NCBI RefSeq assembly: GCF_024295805.1
Contig: NZ_JANCLX010000013.1
Span: 1-64,000, forward strand
From: Streptomyces cucumeris
Lineage (GTDB): Bacteria; Actinomycetota; Actinomycetes; Streptomycetales; Streptomycetaceae
Length of the DNA stretch: 64,000 bases
Direction: 5' to 3'
Below the pieces are notes generated by a model that was not told the DNA's origin, did not search any database, and worked only from the letters and a program-made list of their open reading frames with translations. A program made the translations under genes and the position numbers. Of the stretch, positions 36,696-45,018 are shown one piece after another (positions within the stretch are counted from its first letter, which is position 1; each line of letters starts with the position of its first letter).

Positions 36696-37519
36696 TGGCC
36701 ACGCCGACGACCTACGGAAACCCCGCACCCTACGGCACCCCCGCACCCGCTCCGGGCTCCGCCCCGGCTCCCGCTCCCGGCGGCCCGGACGCTCCGGCGG
36801 CCGCGCCCGCTCCGCGCAGGATGCGGCGCGGCTTCGGGCTGATCGGTCCCCGGCGGCAGCCGCATGAGCTGTCCCCGGAGCAGTTCGACGCGCTGGCGCT
36901 GCCGATCGGCGACGACGGAGTGGTGATCGGCATCGGCGCCCGTGACCAGCCCGCGGTGCTCGGTCTGCACCGGCCGACGCCGTTCAACATCCTGCTGGTC
37001 GGCGGGTTGTGGACGGCACAGGTCATCGGGTTGCGCGCGGTGGCCACGGGCGCGCGGGTCACCGTCGAGACCGGCCGCCGTCAGATGTGGACCGCGCTGA
37101 CCCAGGCGGCGAACGGCGGCCACGAGAGCATCACCCTCCACGACGTGGGCCGGGTGCCGCCGCAGGGGGCGTCGATCGGCAGTCCGGTGCTGGTGATCCG
37201 TGACGCGGGCATGAGGCCGCCGCGCGGCCGGGTGTCCGCCGCCCCCTGGCAGTCGGTCATGACGCTGCTGCCCTATCTGAGCCCGGTCGCGCCGCGGCTG
37301 ATGGAGAACGCCGACCTGGTCGGTGTGCAGCGGGTCTCCCCCGACGAGGCCACCCAGGTCGGGAAGATCATGGGGCTGCCCGCCACGGACGTCGAGTCGC
37401 TCTCCACCCTGCCGGACGGCGTCACACTGTGGTGCAACCGCCGCTCGCGGCTCTACGTGGCCACGCACCCCACGGACGTGGAGACCGGACTGCTGGGCGG
37501 ACCGCGCCGGATGGACTGA
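36695..37519 (+). CDS. Unknown protein co-translated with EccE
   Basis: A 274-aa protein with a Pro/Ala-rich first 40 residues, then a compact domain (RGFGLIGPRRQPHELSPEQF, ILLVGGLWTAQVIGLRAVATGARVTVETGRRQMW). The LLVGGLWTAQVIGLRA stretch and the beta-alpha pattern recall a degenerate nucleotide-binding fold without a P-loop. There is no clear transmembrane helix or signal peptide. Its ATG overlaps the eccE stop, so it is made together with EccE and probably works at the secretion complex. I do not recognise the family. Confidence 0.82.
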   Translation: MATPTTYGNPAPYGTPAPAPGSAPAPAPGGPDAPAAAPAPRRMRRGFGLIGPRRQPHELSPEQFDALALPIGDDGVVIGIGARDQPAVLGLHRPTPFNILLVGGLWTAQVIGLRAVATGARVTVETGRRQMWTALTQAANGGHESITLHDVGRVPPQGASIGSPVLVIRDAGMRPPRGRVSAAPWQSVMTLLPYLSPVAPRLMENADLVGVQRVSPDEATQVGKIMGLPATDVESLSTLPDGVTLWCNRRSRLYVATHPTDVETGLLGGPRRMD

Positions 37520-37662
37520 CACCGCGGCTGACACCGCGTCGGTTCACTCCGCGTTCCGTCGCGGTGGTTCTCCGTGTTCGATTGCCGCCGCACGCGGGGT
37601 GGATCAGACTTGTCACCGTCGGGCGGACGGATGTCCGCGGTATGTGAAGGGAATCTCCACCG

Positions 37663-37893
37663 ATGGCTGACGCCAAAGAGAAGGCCGAGCTGTACGCCCT
37701 GGACATCTCGGATGTCGAGTGGCTCAGTGCGCCTGGCAGCACCTCAGAGGACCGGGTGGAGATCGCCTACCTGCCGAACGGGGCGGTGGCGATGAGGAGT
37801 TCCGCCGATCCCGGGACGGTGCTGCGCTACACGGAGGCCGAGTGGCGCGCCTTCGTCCTGGGCGCGCGGGACGGCGAGTTCGACCTGCGCTGA
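37663..37893 (+). CDS. DUF397-type small protein
   Basis: A 76-aa protein with the DUF397 pattern: W20-L-S, then VEIAYLPNGAVAMRSSADPGTVLRYTEAEWRAFVLGARDGEFD. DUF397 proteins, including the developmental regulator BldB family in the wider sense, usually sit beside an XRE-type helix-turn-helix gene. No such gene is adjacent here. It is 143 nt downstream of the EccE-linked gene and ends at a terminator. It may be an adaptor for a regulator encoded elsewhere. Confidence 0.85.
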   Translation: MADAKEKAELYALDISDVEWLSAPGSTSEDRVEIAYLPNGAVAMRSSADPGTVLRYTEAEWRAFVLGARDGEFDLR

Positions 37894-37906
37894 GGAGTAC
37901 GGCGGA

Positions 37907-37934
37907 GGGGCGGACACCGGCCGGTGTCCGCCCC
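37907..37934. terminator. 28-nt perfect palindrome, bidirectional terminator
   Basis: GGGGCGGACACCGG and its exact complement abut with no spacer, giving a 12- to 14-bp stem. It lies between the convergent DUF397 gene and the propeller protein gene. Confidence 0.7.
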
Positions 37935-37963
37935 CCCGGGTGTTACCGCCCCGCCGGGGGCGC

Positions 37964-39760
37964 TCAGCGGCCGGAGGCGATCAGGAGCTTCTCGGCCCCC
38001 GAGGTGGCCGCCCCCGAGGTCCCGGCGATCCGGTCCGAGGCGATGTAGAAGCGGCCGTTCCGGTAGACCCGGGTGGCGGTGGCCAGGAGGGCCTCCGTCG
38101 TGCGGGTGGCCCGGGGCAGCTGGAGCAGTTTCCCCGGTGTGCCGCCCGCGGGGCCGACGCGCACGACCGTCCCGCCGCCGGAGAGGGTGGGCTGTTCGTA
38201 GACGATGAGGTCCTTCCCGTCGGTGCCCAGTGGCATCAGCATCCGGCCGCTCACCTTCAGGGCCCACTTCTTCCTGCCGCTGTCCAGGTCGAAGGCGTGG
38301 ATCTCGGTGGTCGGGCCCGCGCCGCCCGGCGTCAACTCGGTCGGCAGGTAGAGGGTGTCAGCGGTGGCGGCGACGCCCTGGCAGGCGCCCATGTCGGTGC
38401 CGAAGAGGTCCATCCGGCACTGCGGCTGGTAGGACCGGTTGCCCAGGGCGAGCGAGGAACGCTTCTTGCCGCGGTCCGAAATCGCCAGTACCCCACCGGA
38501 CTTGCGGTCCTCATCGCTGAGCGCGACGACGGCCGGACGGCTGGAGAAGATCTTGCTGACCTTGAAGCCCTTGCGGACGACATAGGCCCACTTGATTTTT
38601 CCGGCCGGGGTGAACCGCTGGAGTTTGGCGGTGCCGTTGTTGCAGGAGTACGCGCGCAGCAGGACCGTGCCGCCCGCGTACCCGTCCACCGAACAGGCGG
38701 GGCTCAGCTTGCCGGGTGAGACCTCCTTGCCGTTGTCGACCCTGACCATGGCGGAGCCGCCGAACCAGGCCAGGCCGACCAGATTGCCGCTCTGGGCCAT
38801 GCCCAGATTCGAGTGGTCCCCGCCGAAGAGGCCCCCGTCGGGGGCGTCGTGGTCCCAGACCTTGACGCCCTTGTCGAGGTCGATGAGAGCGAGTCCGCTG
38901 CACGAGTCCTTGCGGTGGCCGGCGTAGGCGATCACGACCTTGCCGTCCGTGGCCGAATCGGGCGCGGCGCACACGGCCTCGGGGAGGCGCAGCGACCACT
39001 TCCGCGTGCCGTCGTTCCGGTACGCGATGACCTCGTCGTCAACGGCTTTGACGACATGGTCCTTCCGCACCCAGAACCCGGGGACGTCGACACCGCGCCG
39101 GGGGAGGTCCGGTGCGGGAGTCTGGAAGAGCACCCTGGCCTCACCCGGCCGCCGGACGTCGTCGGGGTCGCTCTCCTCGTCCTCCGGGGCCTTGTGGTCG
39201 CTGTCGCCACCGGCGGAGGGCCCGGACGTCGGCTTCTTCCCGTGGGGTCCGGCCGGGGCGCCGCTCGAGGCGGCGGGCTTCTCGCCGTCGTCGCCTCCGC
39301 CGTCACCATCGCCGAGGACGGCGAGGACCGCGCCGCCCGCCACCAGCAGCACCGCGAGCACCGTGCCGATGACGATCGCCTTCCGCCTCCCCTTCCCACC
39401 GCCACCGCTACCGTCACCGCTGCCGCTGTCACTTCCGCCGTCGGCCGGGGAGGTGCCGTACGCACCGAGCGGTCCGGGCTCGGACGGTTCCGTCGCGTAC
39501 GGGTTACCGGGAGCGGGCGTCGGCGGCCCGGGAGGCGGCGGGACATCGGGCGCCGGGGGCGGACTCGCGGGGAGTGCCCCGGTATGCCAGATCTGGGGCG
39601 GGGTGTGCCCGTTCGGCGCGGGCGGGGCGGCCGGAGGCGGGACGGGCGGCGGGGACGGCTGCGGAGGGGGACCGAAACCGCCCCGGGAGGGCTCCGGTTC
39701 CGGTGGCGGGCCGAAGCCCCCCGCCGGTGGTCGGTGGGGCGGTCGGGGCGGCCGCGGCAT
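37964..39760 (-). CDS. Membrane-anchored PQQ-type propeller protein
   Basis: A 598-aa protein. A Pro/Gly-rich cytoplasmic N-terminus of about 125 residues is followed by GKGRRKAIVIGTVLAVLLVAGG, a single transmembrane helix, an acidic/Gly linker and an external propeller of about 380 residues (VVKAVDDEVIAYRNDGTRKWSL, ALIDLDKGVKVWDHD, HAFDLDSGRKKWALKV). Several Cys are present. There is no kinase domain, but the propeller is of the same general type as in the four kinase-like proteins. I start at ATG 39760, correctly spaced from GAGGTGAG; a GTG two codons upstream is also possible. It is likely a sensor or scaffold at the secretion complex. Confidence 0.85.
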   Translation of the reverse strand: MPRPPRPPHRPPAGGFGPPPEPEPSRGGFGPPPQPSPPPVPPPAAPPAPNGHTPPQIWHTGALPASPPPAPDVPPPPGPPTPAPGNPYATEPSEPGPLGAYGTSPADGGSDSGSGDGSGGGGKGRRKAIVIGTVLAVLLVAGGAVLAVLGDGDGGGDDGEKPAASSGAPAGPHGKKPTSGPSAGGDSDHKAPEDEESDPDDVRRPGEARVLFQTPAPDLPRRGVDVPGFWVRKDHVVKAVDDEVIAYRNDGTRKWSLRLPEAVCAAPDSATDGKVVIAYAGHRKDSCSGLALIDLDKGVKVWDHDAPDGGLFGGDHSNLGMAQSGNLVGLAWFGGSAMVRVDNGKEVSPGKLSPACSVDGYAGGTVLLRAYSCNNGTAKLQRFTPAGKIKWAYVVRKGFKVSKIFSSRPAVVALSDEDRKSGGVLAISDRGKKRSSLALGNRSYQPQCRMDLFGTDMGACQGVAATADTLYLPTELTPGGAGPTTEIHAFDLDSGRKKWALKVSGRMLMPLGTDGKDLIVYEQPTLSGGGTVVRVGPAGGTPGKLLQLPRATRTTEALLATATRVYRNGRFYIASDRIAGTSGAATSGAEKLLIASGR

Positions 39761-40077
39761 CAGCACTCACCTCTTAGGCGGGTCCGTCGGCATTCGAGCG
39801 GGTTTATTTCTACCACCGGACACCCGGGCTCCCTCCGGGATCGAGCGGGTATGCGACCGGGTAAGGCACGGTGAGGTATCGGACAGCCGTGAGTGCCGGA
39901 CGGGCCTGCCACAGCGGCCCTCATGGTGATTAGTCTTGGTGTACGCGGTGGAGAACCTGATCAGGTGTCCCCGGCGTCACCAAAGGGGAAAGCCGAACGG
40001 TCGGACGACAGTAACGATCGGCATGAGATCGGCCTCGCCAAGAATTTCAAGGGTGTTCGACCACACCAGGAGGCATT
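39761..40077. promoter_or_regulatory. Divergent promoter region of propeller and EspI-like genes
   Basis: This 317-nt region holds no gene. On the plus strand TGCCAC (39907-39912) and TAGTCT (39931-39936) are 18 nt apart and may drive the EspI-like gene. On the minus strand a TAGAAA lies in an AT-rich patch near 39810-39820. Both are weak calls. Confidence 0.3.
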
Positions 40078-43000
40078 GTGAGCAGCGATCGGGACGAGAT
40101 CCGCACGGGCGGAACCACACCCGGCGATGATCGGTCCGACGCGGAGACCGAGCACACGGGTGAGTTCACCATCGATTACACCCCGCCCGCCTGGTACACG
40201 CAGAACGCTTCGCCGTCACCGGCCCCGCCCGCCCCCGGCCCGACCGGGACGTCCGGGGGGACCTTCGGATCCGGGGTGGACACGGGGGCCGGCGCGGGGG
40301 CCGCGCCCCCGCCTCCGGCGCCGAGCGTAAACCCGGTGCCGGTACCGGGCGTTCCGGACCCAGACGGTTTCGCCGGGTCGTGGCCGCCGCCCCCGGCGCC
40401 GCCCACCGATTCCGCGCCCGCCACTTCCGCGTCTCCCGATTCCCTGTCCGCCGGTTCCGCCCCCATGGGCACCGACCCGACGGCGTCCGGCTCCGCCGGT
40501 GCCGCTGCCGGCGGGCCCCACGGTGGTGAGACGCATACGCGGGCCGCGGACGAGGGAGGACCGGGCGAGACGGGGGCGGAGCGCCCCGAGGCGCCGACCA
40601 CACCGCCCGCTGCGCCCGACGTCTCCCCGAACCCCATAGTTCCGCCCCGCGCCGACACCGGAACGGATGACCTCGGCGCGGAGGGTTCGACGAGCACCGC
40701 GCGGGACGAGCGGCCGGACCGGGACCGCGGCGCCGAACCGGCCGCGCCCACCGCGGAGAAGGACGACGACTACGCGCTGCCGCCGGTCGCCGCGCCGCAG
40801 GCCACCGCCGAACCGGCCGACACCTCCGACAGCGCCGGGGGGACCGGGAGCACCGACGGCGGGGAGATCCGCAGCGAGGGCACACTGCGCTTCTCCACCG
40901 CCGCCCTGCGGGCGGAGATGGCCGAACTGCGCGCCGCCGCGGGGAACACCGAGAGCGCCGAGAACCCCGAGGGCTCCCCGGACTCCCCCGCTCCCGGGAA
41001 CGACTCGGGAGCCGATGCCGAGCGGCCCGCACAGGAGACCCAGGACTCCGGCGCCACGGACGCCCCCGCACCCACCGGCGGCGAGGTCCGCAGCGAGGGC
41101 ACGATGCGGTTCTCCACTGCCGCGCTGCGCCAGGACTTCGCGGAGCGCCGCAAGGCCGAGAGCGAGGCGGCGGAGGCCGACGAGCCGCAGGACGCGATTT
41201 CCGAGGGCGCGGCGCCGCAGGGCGCGCCCGCACCCGACGCACCCGCACCGGGGCAGCCACCGGCCACGCCGTGGGCGCCGCCGTCCGCGCCGCAGGCCGG
41301 ACTGCCGCCGCTGCCGCCGGACTTCCAGCCCGCCGCGCCCCAGAGCGCGGACGCCGGTCCGGGCACCCCGGCCATGCCCGCCACCCCGCAGCCGAACGCG
41401 GGCGCCCCGTGGTCCCCCGAGAGCGGAGCCGCCCCGGCGCCGCTCCCGGAGCAGCGGACGGACGGCCCCGGTGGCGCGAACGGCGCCGGTCTGCCGCCGC
41501 AGGCCAACGCCTGGGCCCCGCCGGTACCCGGTACGCAGGGTCAGCCCGCGCCCGGCGTCCCGGCACCCGCGCCCCCGCAGAGCGGCTACGGCTACCCGCG
41601 CCCCGGCGAGGGCGCTCCGGGCCCGCTCCCGGGCCGGCCCGGCCCCGGTCAGCCTGTTCCCGGCGTCCAGCCCGCTCCAGGGCCCCAGCCGGGCCCCGGC
41701 CAGCCCGGCCCCGGCCCTTTCCCGGGACAGGGCCAGGGACAGGCGCAGGGCGGCGCACCCGCGTCCGCCGACGCCCAGCCCCCGGCCGCTCCCGGTCCGC
41801 AGATCCCCCAGAACCCGCAGCCCCCGCAGGCGGCCCCGTACGGCTATCCGCACCAGGGTCAGCCCCCGGCGCCCGCCACCGCCCAGGGCGGCTACGGCTT
41901 CCCGCGTCCGCAGGCGGAGCCCCAGGACGCCGTCCCGCCGAACTACCCGCAGTCCTCCCCCGCGCCCCAGCAGGGGCAGCAGCCGCAGCAGGGCCAGCCC
42001 GGCCCGTACGCCCAGCCCGGCCCGTACGCCCAGCCCGGCCCGTACGCCCAGCCCGGCCCGCAGGGGCCGTCCCAGGGCCAGGGGCAGGATCAGGGCGGCT
42101 ACGGCTTCCCCCGCCCCGACGCGGCTCCCCCCGCACAGGACGGCTACGGCTACCCGCGCCCCGACGGCGGCGCCGCCGCCAACTCCGGTGCCGGGGCGGG
42201 CGCACCGTCCGATCCGCGGACCGGCGGCTGGCCCGTCGTCACACCGGACCAGCGGCGCCAGGCCGCCCACGGCGCGGGGGCGCCCCTCGGTTACACGGCG
42301 GCCGTCGAGCTGTCGTCGGACCGGCTCATCCGGGGCAAGCAGAAGCCCAAGAAGAACAACGTCGCCGCCTCGCGCTTCAAGTTCGGCGGCAAGAAGGAGG
42401 AGGCGGAGCGGCAGCGCAAGCTGGAGCTGATCCGGACACCGGTGCTCTCCTGCTACCGCATCGCCGTCATCAGCCTCAAGGGCGGCGTCGGCAAGACCAC
42501 GACGACCACCGCCCTCGGCGCGACACTGGCCACCGAGCGCCAGGACAAGGTCATCGCGATCGACGCCAACCCCGACGCGGGCACCCTGGGCCGCCGGGTG
42601 CGGCGGGAGACCGGCGCGACCATCCGCGACCTGGTCACCGCGATCCCGTACCTCAACAGCTACATGGACATCCGGCGGTTCACCTCGCAGGCCCCGTCCG
42701 GTCTGGAGATCCTCGCCAACGACGTGGACCCGGCGGTCTCCACGACCTTCAACGACGAGGACTACCGCCGCGTCATCGACGTCCTGGGCAAGCAGTACCC
42801 GATCATCCTCACCGACTCGGGCACCGGTCTGCTCTACAGCGCGATGCGCGGAGTGCTGGACCTCGCCGACCAGTTGATCATCATCTCCACCCCCTCGGTG
42901 GACGGTGCGAGCAGCGCGAGCACCACCCTCGACTGGCTGTCCGCACACGGCTATTCGGACCTGGTCTCGCGGAGCCTCACCGTGATCTCGGGGGTCCGGG

Positions 43001-43638
43001 AGACCGGCAAGATGATCAAGGTCGACGACATCGTGTCGCACTTCGAGACGCGCTGCCGCGGCGTGATCGTCGTGCCCTTCGACGAGCACCTGTCGGCGGG
43101 CGCCGAAGTGGACCTGGACATGCTGCGGCCGAAGACCCGTGAGGCGTACTTCAACCTCTCGGCCCTCGTCGCCGAGGACTTCGTCCGGGCCCAGCAGGCG
43201 CAGGGGCTGTGGACGGCGGACCGTGGCAGCGCCCCGCCGCCGCAGATGGCCCCGCCGATGCCCGCACACGGTCAGCAGGGGCAGTACCCCGGTCAGGGGC
43301 AGGGCCAGCAGCCGGGTCCGCAGCAGGGCCAGGGGCAGCAGCCCTACCCGGGGCCGTACGCGCCCCAGCCCGGTCAGCCACAGGGGCAGCCGCAGCCGGG
43401 ACAGCCCCAGCCGGGCTATCCGCAGCCCGGTCAGCCACAGGGCTATCCGCAGCAGGGCCGGCCGGGACAGCCCGGCCCCCAGCAGGGGTGGCAGCAGCCA
43501 CAGCAGGGGCAGCAGCCACAGCCGCCCCAGCAGGCCCAGGCCCAGCCCGGACAGCCCGGACAGCCCTGGCCGTCCGGGCAGCCCGCACAGCCGGGCCAGC
43601 CGTGGCAGCAGCAGCCCCCGGCGGGGCCGCAGCAGTAG
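40078..43638 (+). CDS. EspI-like proline-rich MinD/ParA ATPase
   Basis: An 1186-aa protein. A disordered Pro/Ala/Gly/Gln-rich N-terminal region of about 700 residues precedes a MinD/ParA-type ATPase domain with deviant Walker A (KGGVGKTT from K801), IAIDANPDAGTLGRR and LTDSGTGLLYSAM. A Gln/Pro/Gly-rich tail of about 140 residues follows. The N-terminus has a short conserved-looking GEFTIDYTPPAWYTQ. A helix-forming motif is duplicated (about 262-281 and 335-354). It resembles EspI of mycobacterial ESX-1 in having a proline-rich arm plus MinD-like ATPase. It starts with GTG behind CAGGAGG. It probably positions or gates the secretion complex. It ends at a 21-bp terminator. Confidence 0.88.
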   Translation: MSSDRDEIRTGGTTPGDDRSDAETEHTGEFTIDYTPPAWYTQNASPSPAPPAPGPTGTSGGTFGSGVDTGAGAGAAPPPPAPSVNPVPVPGVPDPDGFAGSWPPPPAPPTDSAPATSASPDSLSAGSAPMGTDPTASGSAGAAAGGPHGGETHTRAADEGGPGETGAERPEAPTTPPAAPDVSPNPIVPPRADTGTDDLGAEGSTSTARDERPDRDRGAEPAAPTAEKDDDYALPPVAAPQATAEPADTSDSAGGTGSTDGGEIRSEGTLRFSTAALRAEMAELRAAAGNTESAENPEGSPDSPAPGNDSGADAERPAQETQDSGATDAPAPTGGEVRSEGTMRFSTAALRQDFAERRKAESEAAEADEPQDAISEGAAPQGAPAPDAPAPGQPPATPWAPPSAPQAGLPPLPPDFQPAAPQSADAGPGTPAMPATPQPNAGAPWSPESGAAPAPLPEQRTDGPGGANGAGLPPQANAWAPPVPGTQGQPAPGVPAPAPPQSGYGYPRPGEGAPGPLPGRPGPGQPVPGVQPAPGPQPGPGQPGPGPFPGQGQGQAQGGAPASADAQPPAAPGPQIPQNPQPPQAAPYGYPHQGQPPAPATAQGGYGFPRPQAEPQDAVPPNYPQSSPAPQQGQQPQQGQPGPYAQPGPYAQPGPYAQPGPQGPSQGQGQDQGGYGFPRPDAAPPAQDGYGYPRPDGGAAANSGAGAGAPSDPRTGGWPVVTPDQRRQAAHGAGAPLGYTAAVELSSDRLIRGKQKPKKNNVAASRFKFGGKKEEAERQRKLELIRTPVLSCYRIAVISLKGGVGKTTTTTALGATLATERQDKVIAIDANPDAGTLGRRVRRETGATIRDLVTAIPYLNSYMDIRRFTSQAPSGLEILANDVDPAVSTTFNDEDYRRVIDVLGKQYPIILTDSGTGLLYSAMRGVLDLADQLIIISTPSVDGASSASTTLDWLSAHGYSDLVSRSLTVISGVRETGKMIKVDDIVSHFETRCRGVIVVPFDEHLSAGAEVDLDMLRPKTREAYFNLSALVAEDFVRAQQAQGLWTADRGSAPPPQMAPPMPAHGQQGQYPGQGQGQQPGPQQGQGQQPYPGPYAPQPGQPQGQPQPGQPQPGYPQPGQPQGYPQQGRPGQPGPQQGWQQPQQGQQPQPPQQAQAQPGQPGQPWPSGQPAQPGQPWQQQPPAGPQQ
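41998..42060 (+). repeat. 18-nt tandem repeat in the EspI-like gene
   Basis: Three exact copies of an 18-nt unit (CCCGGCCCGTACGCCCAG) plus a half copy encode PGPYAQ repeated in the disordered arm. The exact identity suggests recent slippage, so copy number may vary between strains. Confidence 0.9.
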
Positions 43639-43657
43639 CGGACGCGGACGCAACGAA

Positions 43658-43705
43658 GCGATCGCCCCGCCGGACCGGATGATCCCGGTCCGGCGGGGCG
43701 ATCGC
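43658..43705. terminator. Bidirectional 21-bp terminator
   Basis: A perfect 21-bp stem (43658-43678 with 43685-43705, core GATCGCCCCGCCGGACC) has a 6-nt loop. It closes the secretion locus on one side and the ribF unit on the other, between convergent genes. Confidence 0.85.
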
Positions 43706-43748
43706 CGTAAGAGCCGTGGTGAGCAGTGAAAGGCTGAAGGGGCGGGGC

Positions 43749-44702
43749 TCAGCCGCCGTCGTGCTCCTCGACCAGTTCGCGCGCCCGCTTCACATCGGCT
43801 GCCATGCGCTCCAGCAGCGCCTCGATCGAGTCGAACTTCTCCTGGCCCCGCAGATAGGCGAGGAAGTCCACCTGGACGTGGAGTCCGTACAGATCCAGTC
43901 CGACACGGTCGATCGCATAGGCCTCGACGGTCCGTTCGGTGCCGTCGAACTGCGGGTTGGTACCGACCGAGATGGCCGCGGGCATCGCCTCGCCCCCGGC
44001 GGTGAGCCAGCCCGCGTAGACGCCGTCGGCCGGGATCGCGGTATGCGGCAGGGTCTCCAGGTTGGCCGTGGGGAAACCCAGCTCACGGCCGCGCTGGGCA
44101 CCGCGCACCACCACGCCCTCGACACGGTGCGGCCGTCCCAGGACCTCCATCGCGCCCGTGACATCGCCGTCGGCGACCAGCCTGCGCACCAGGGTGGACG
44201 AGAACGCCTCGCCACCGCCCGCCTCGCCGCGCTCGTACAGGTCGATGACCTCGACCTGGTAGTCGTAGGTGGTGCCCAGCTCGCGCAGGAACTCCACGTT
44301 CCCTGCGGCCCTGTGACCGAAGCGGAAGTTGGGACCCTCCACGACCACCCGGGCGTGGAGCTTGTCGACCAGCACCTTCACCACGAAGTCACCGGGGCTG
44401 AGCCGGGAGAACTCCGCCGTGAACGGCAGTACCAGCACCGCGTCCACGCCCAGCTCCGCCATCAGCTCCGCGCGCCGCTGGTGGGTGGCGAGCAGCGGGG
44501 GGTGGCTGCCGGGGCGTACCACCTCGCTGGGGTGCGGGTCGAAGGTGACCACGACCGCCGGGACGCCCAGCTCACGCGCGCGGGCCACCGCGCGGCCGAT
44601 GATCAGCTGGTGTCCTCGGTGCACTCCGTCGTAGGAGCCGATGGTGACGACGCTGCGTCCCCAGTCCTCGGGGATGTCCTCCAAGCCACGCCAGCGCTGC
44701 AC
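43749..44702 (-). CDS. ribF: Bifunctional riboflavin kinase/FAD synthetase
   Basis: A 317-aa cytoplasmic enzyme that makes FMN from riboflavin and FAD from FMN. The N-terminal FAD synthetase (nucleotidyltransferase) domain has GSYDGVHRGH (about 22-31) and TFDPHPSEV. The C-terminal kinase domain has GRELGFPTANL and the DGVYAGW stretch. It starts with GTG behind GAGGAG. It is the last gene of the translation cluster, separated from truB by 316 nt, and converges on the EspI-like gene. I see no FMN riboswitch upstream. Confidence 0.95.
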   Translation of the reverse strand: MQRWRGLEDIPEDWGRSVVTIGSYDGVHRGHQLIIGRAVARARELGVPAVVVTFDPHPSEVVRPGSHPPLLATHQRRAELMAELGVDAVLVLPFTAEFSRLSPGDFVVKVLVDKLHARVVVEGPNFRFGHRAAGNVEFLRELGTTYDYQVEVIDLYERGEAGGGEAFSSTLVRRLVADGDVTGAMEVLGRPHRVEGVVVRGAQRGRELGFPTANLETLPHTAIPADGVYAGWLTAGGEAMPAAISVGTNPQFDGTERTVEAYAIDRVGLDLYGLHVQVDFLAYLRGQEKFDSIEALLERMAADVKRARELVEEHDGG

Positions 44703-45018
44703 TTTGCCCGCTCCTCGCCCGAACCTTTGTCTGCCGACTTCGCAGGTCTAAGAGTGCCATGCCGTCGGCACGTCCCTTGCATCGGTGGCCACTCCGGACG
44801 TCCCGCCCCGCGTTTCACCACGGTGGCCAGGGGTCCCTCAAGAGGTCACGCGCCCCCTTTCACTCCCGTGATGCCTTCCGGGCGCCCGCACGATGGGGTG
44901 AATTCACCGTCGGCACTGGAAAGACACCGGAGGGGAAGAGATCGGGGGGTCGCAACGCACCGCAGGACGGCCGAGGGCCGCCCCGCGGTGCGGGACGGCC
45001 CTCATCGGACATCAGAGC
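44703..45018. other. Gene-free gap between truB and ribF
   Basis: This 316-nt stretch contains the truB terminator (44973-45003) and the ribF leader. No open frame with protein character and no recognisable RNA element is seen. No convincing ribF promoter could be picked. Confidence 0.5.
44973..45003 (-). terminator. Terminator after truB
   Basis: GAGGGCCGCCCCGC (44973-44986) pairs with GCGGGACGGCCCTC (44990-45003) over 14 positions with one mismatch and a 3-nt loop, starting 16 nt after the truB stop. Confidence 0.65.

Noticed and set aside
40216..43653. 1145-codon minus-strand frame opposite the EspI-like gene
   Set aside because: Arg/Leu/Gly shadow of a proline-rich gene; the plus strand carries the MinD/ParA motifs.
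10540..43705. Type VII locus as a phage or integrative element
   Set aside because: No integrase, transposase, attachment-site repeats or tRNA at the borders; the flanks are conserved housekeeping genes and most of the locus has host-like GC.
44703..45018. FMN riboswitch upstream of ribF
   Set aside because: No conserved RFN-type junction or stems can be recognised, and ribF belongs to the translation cluster.
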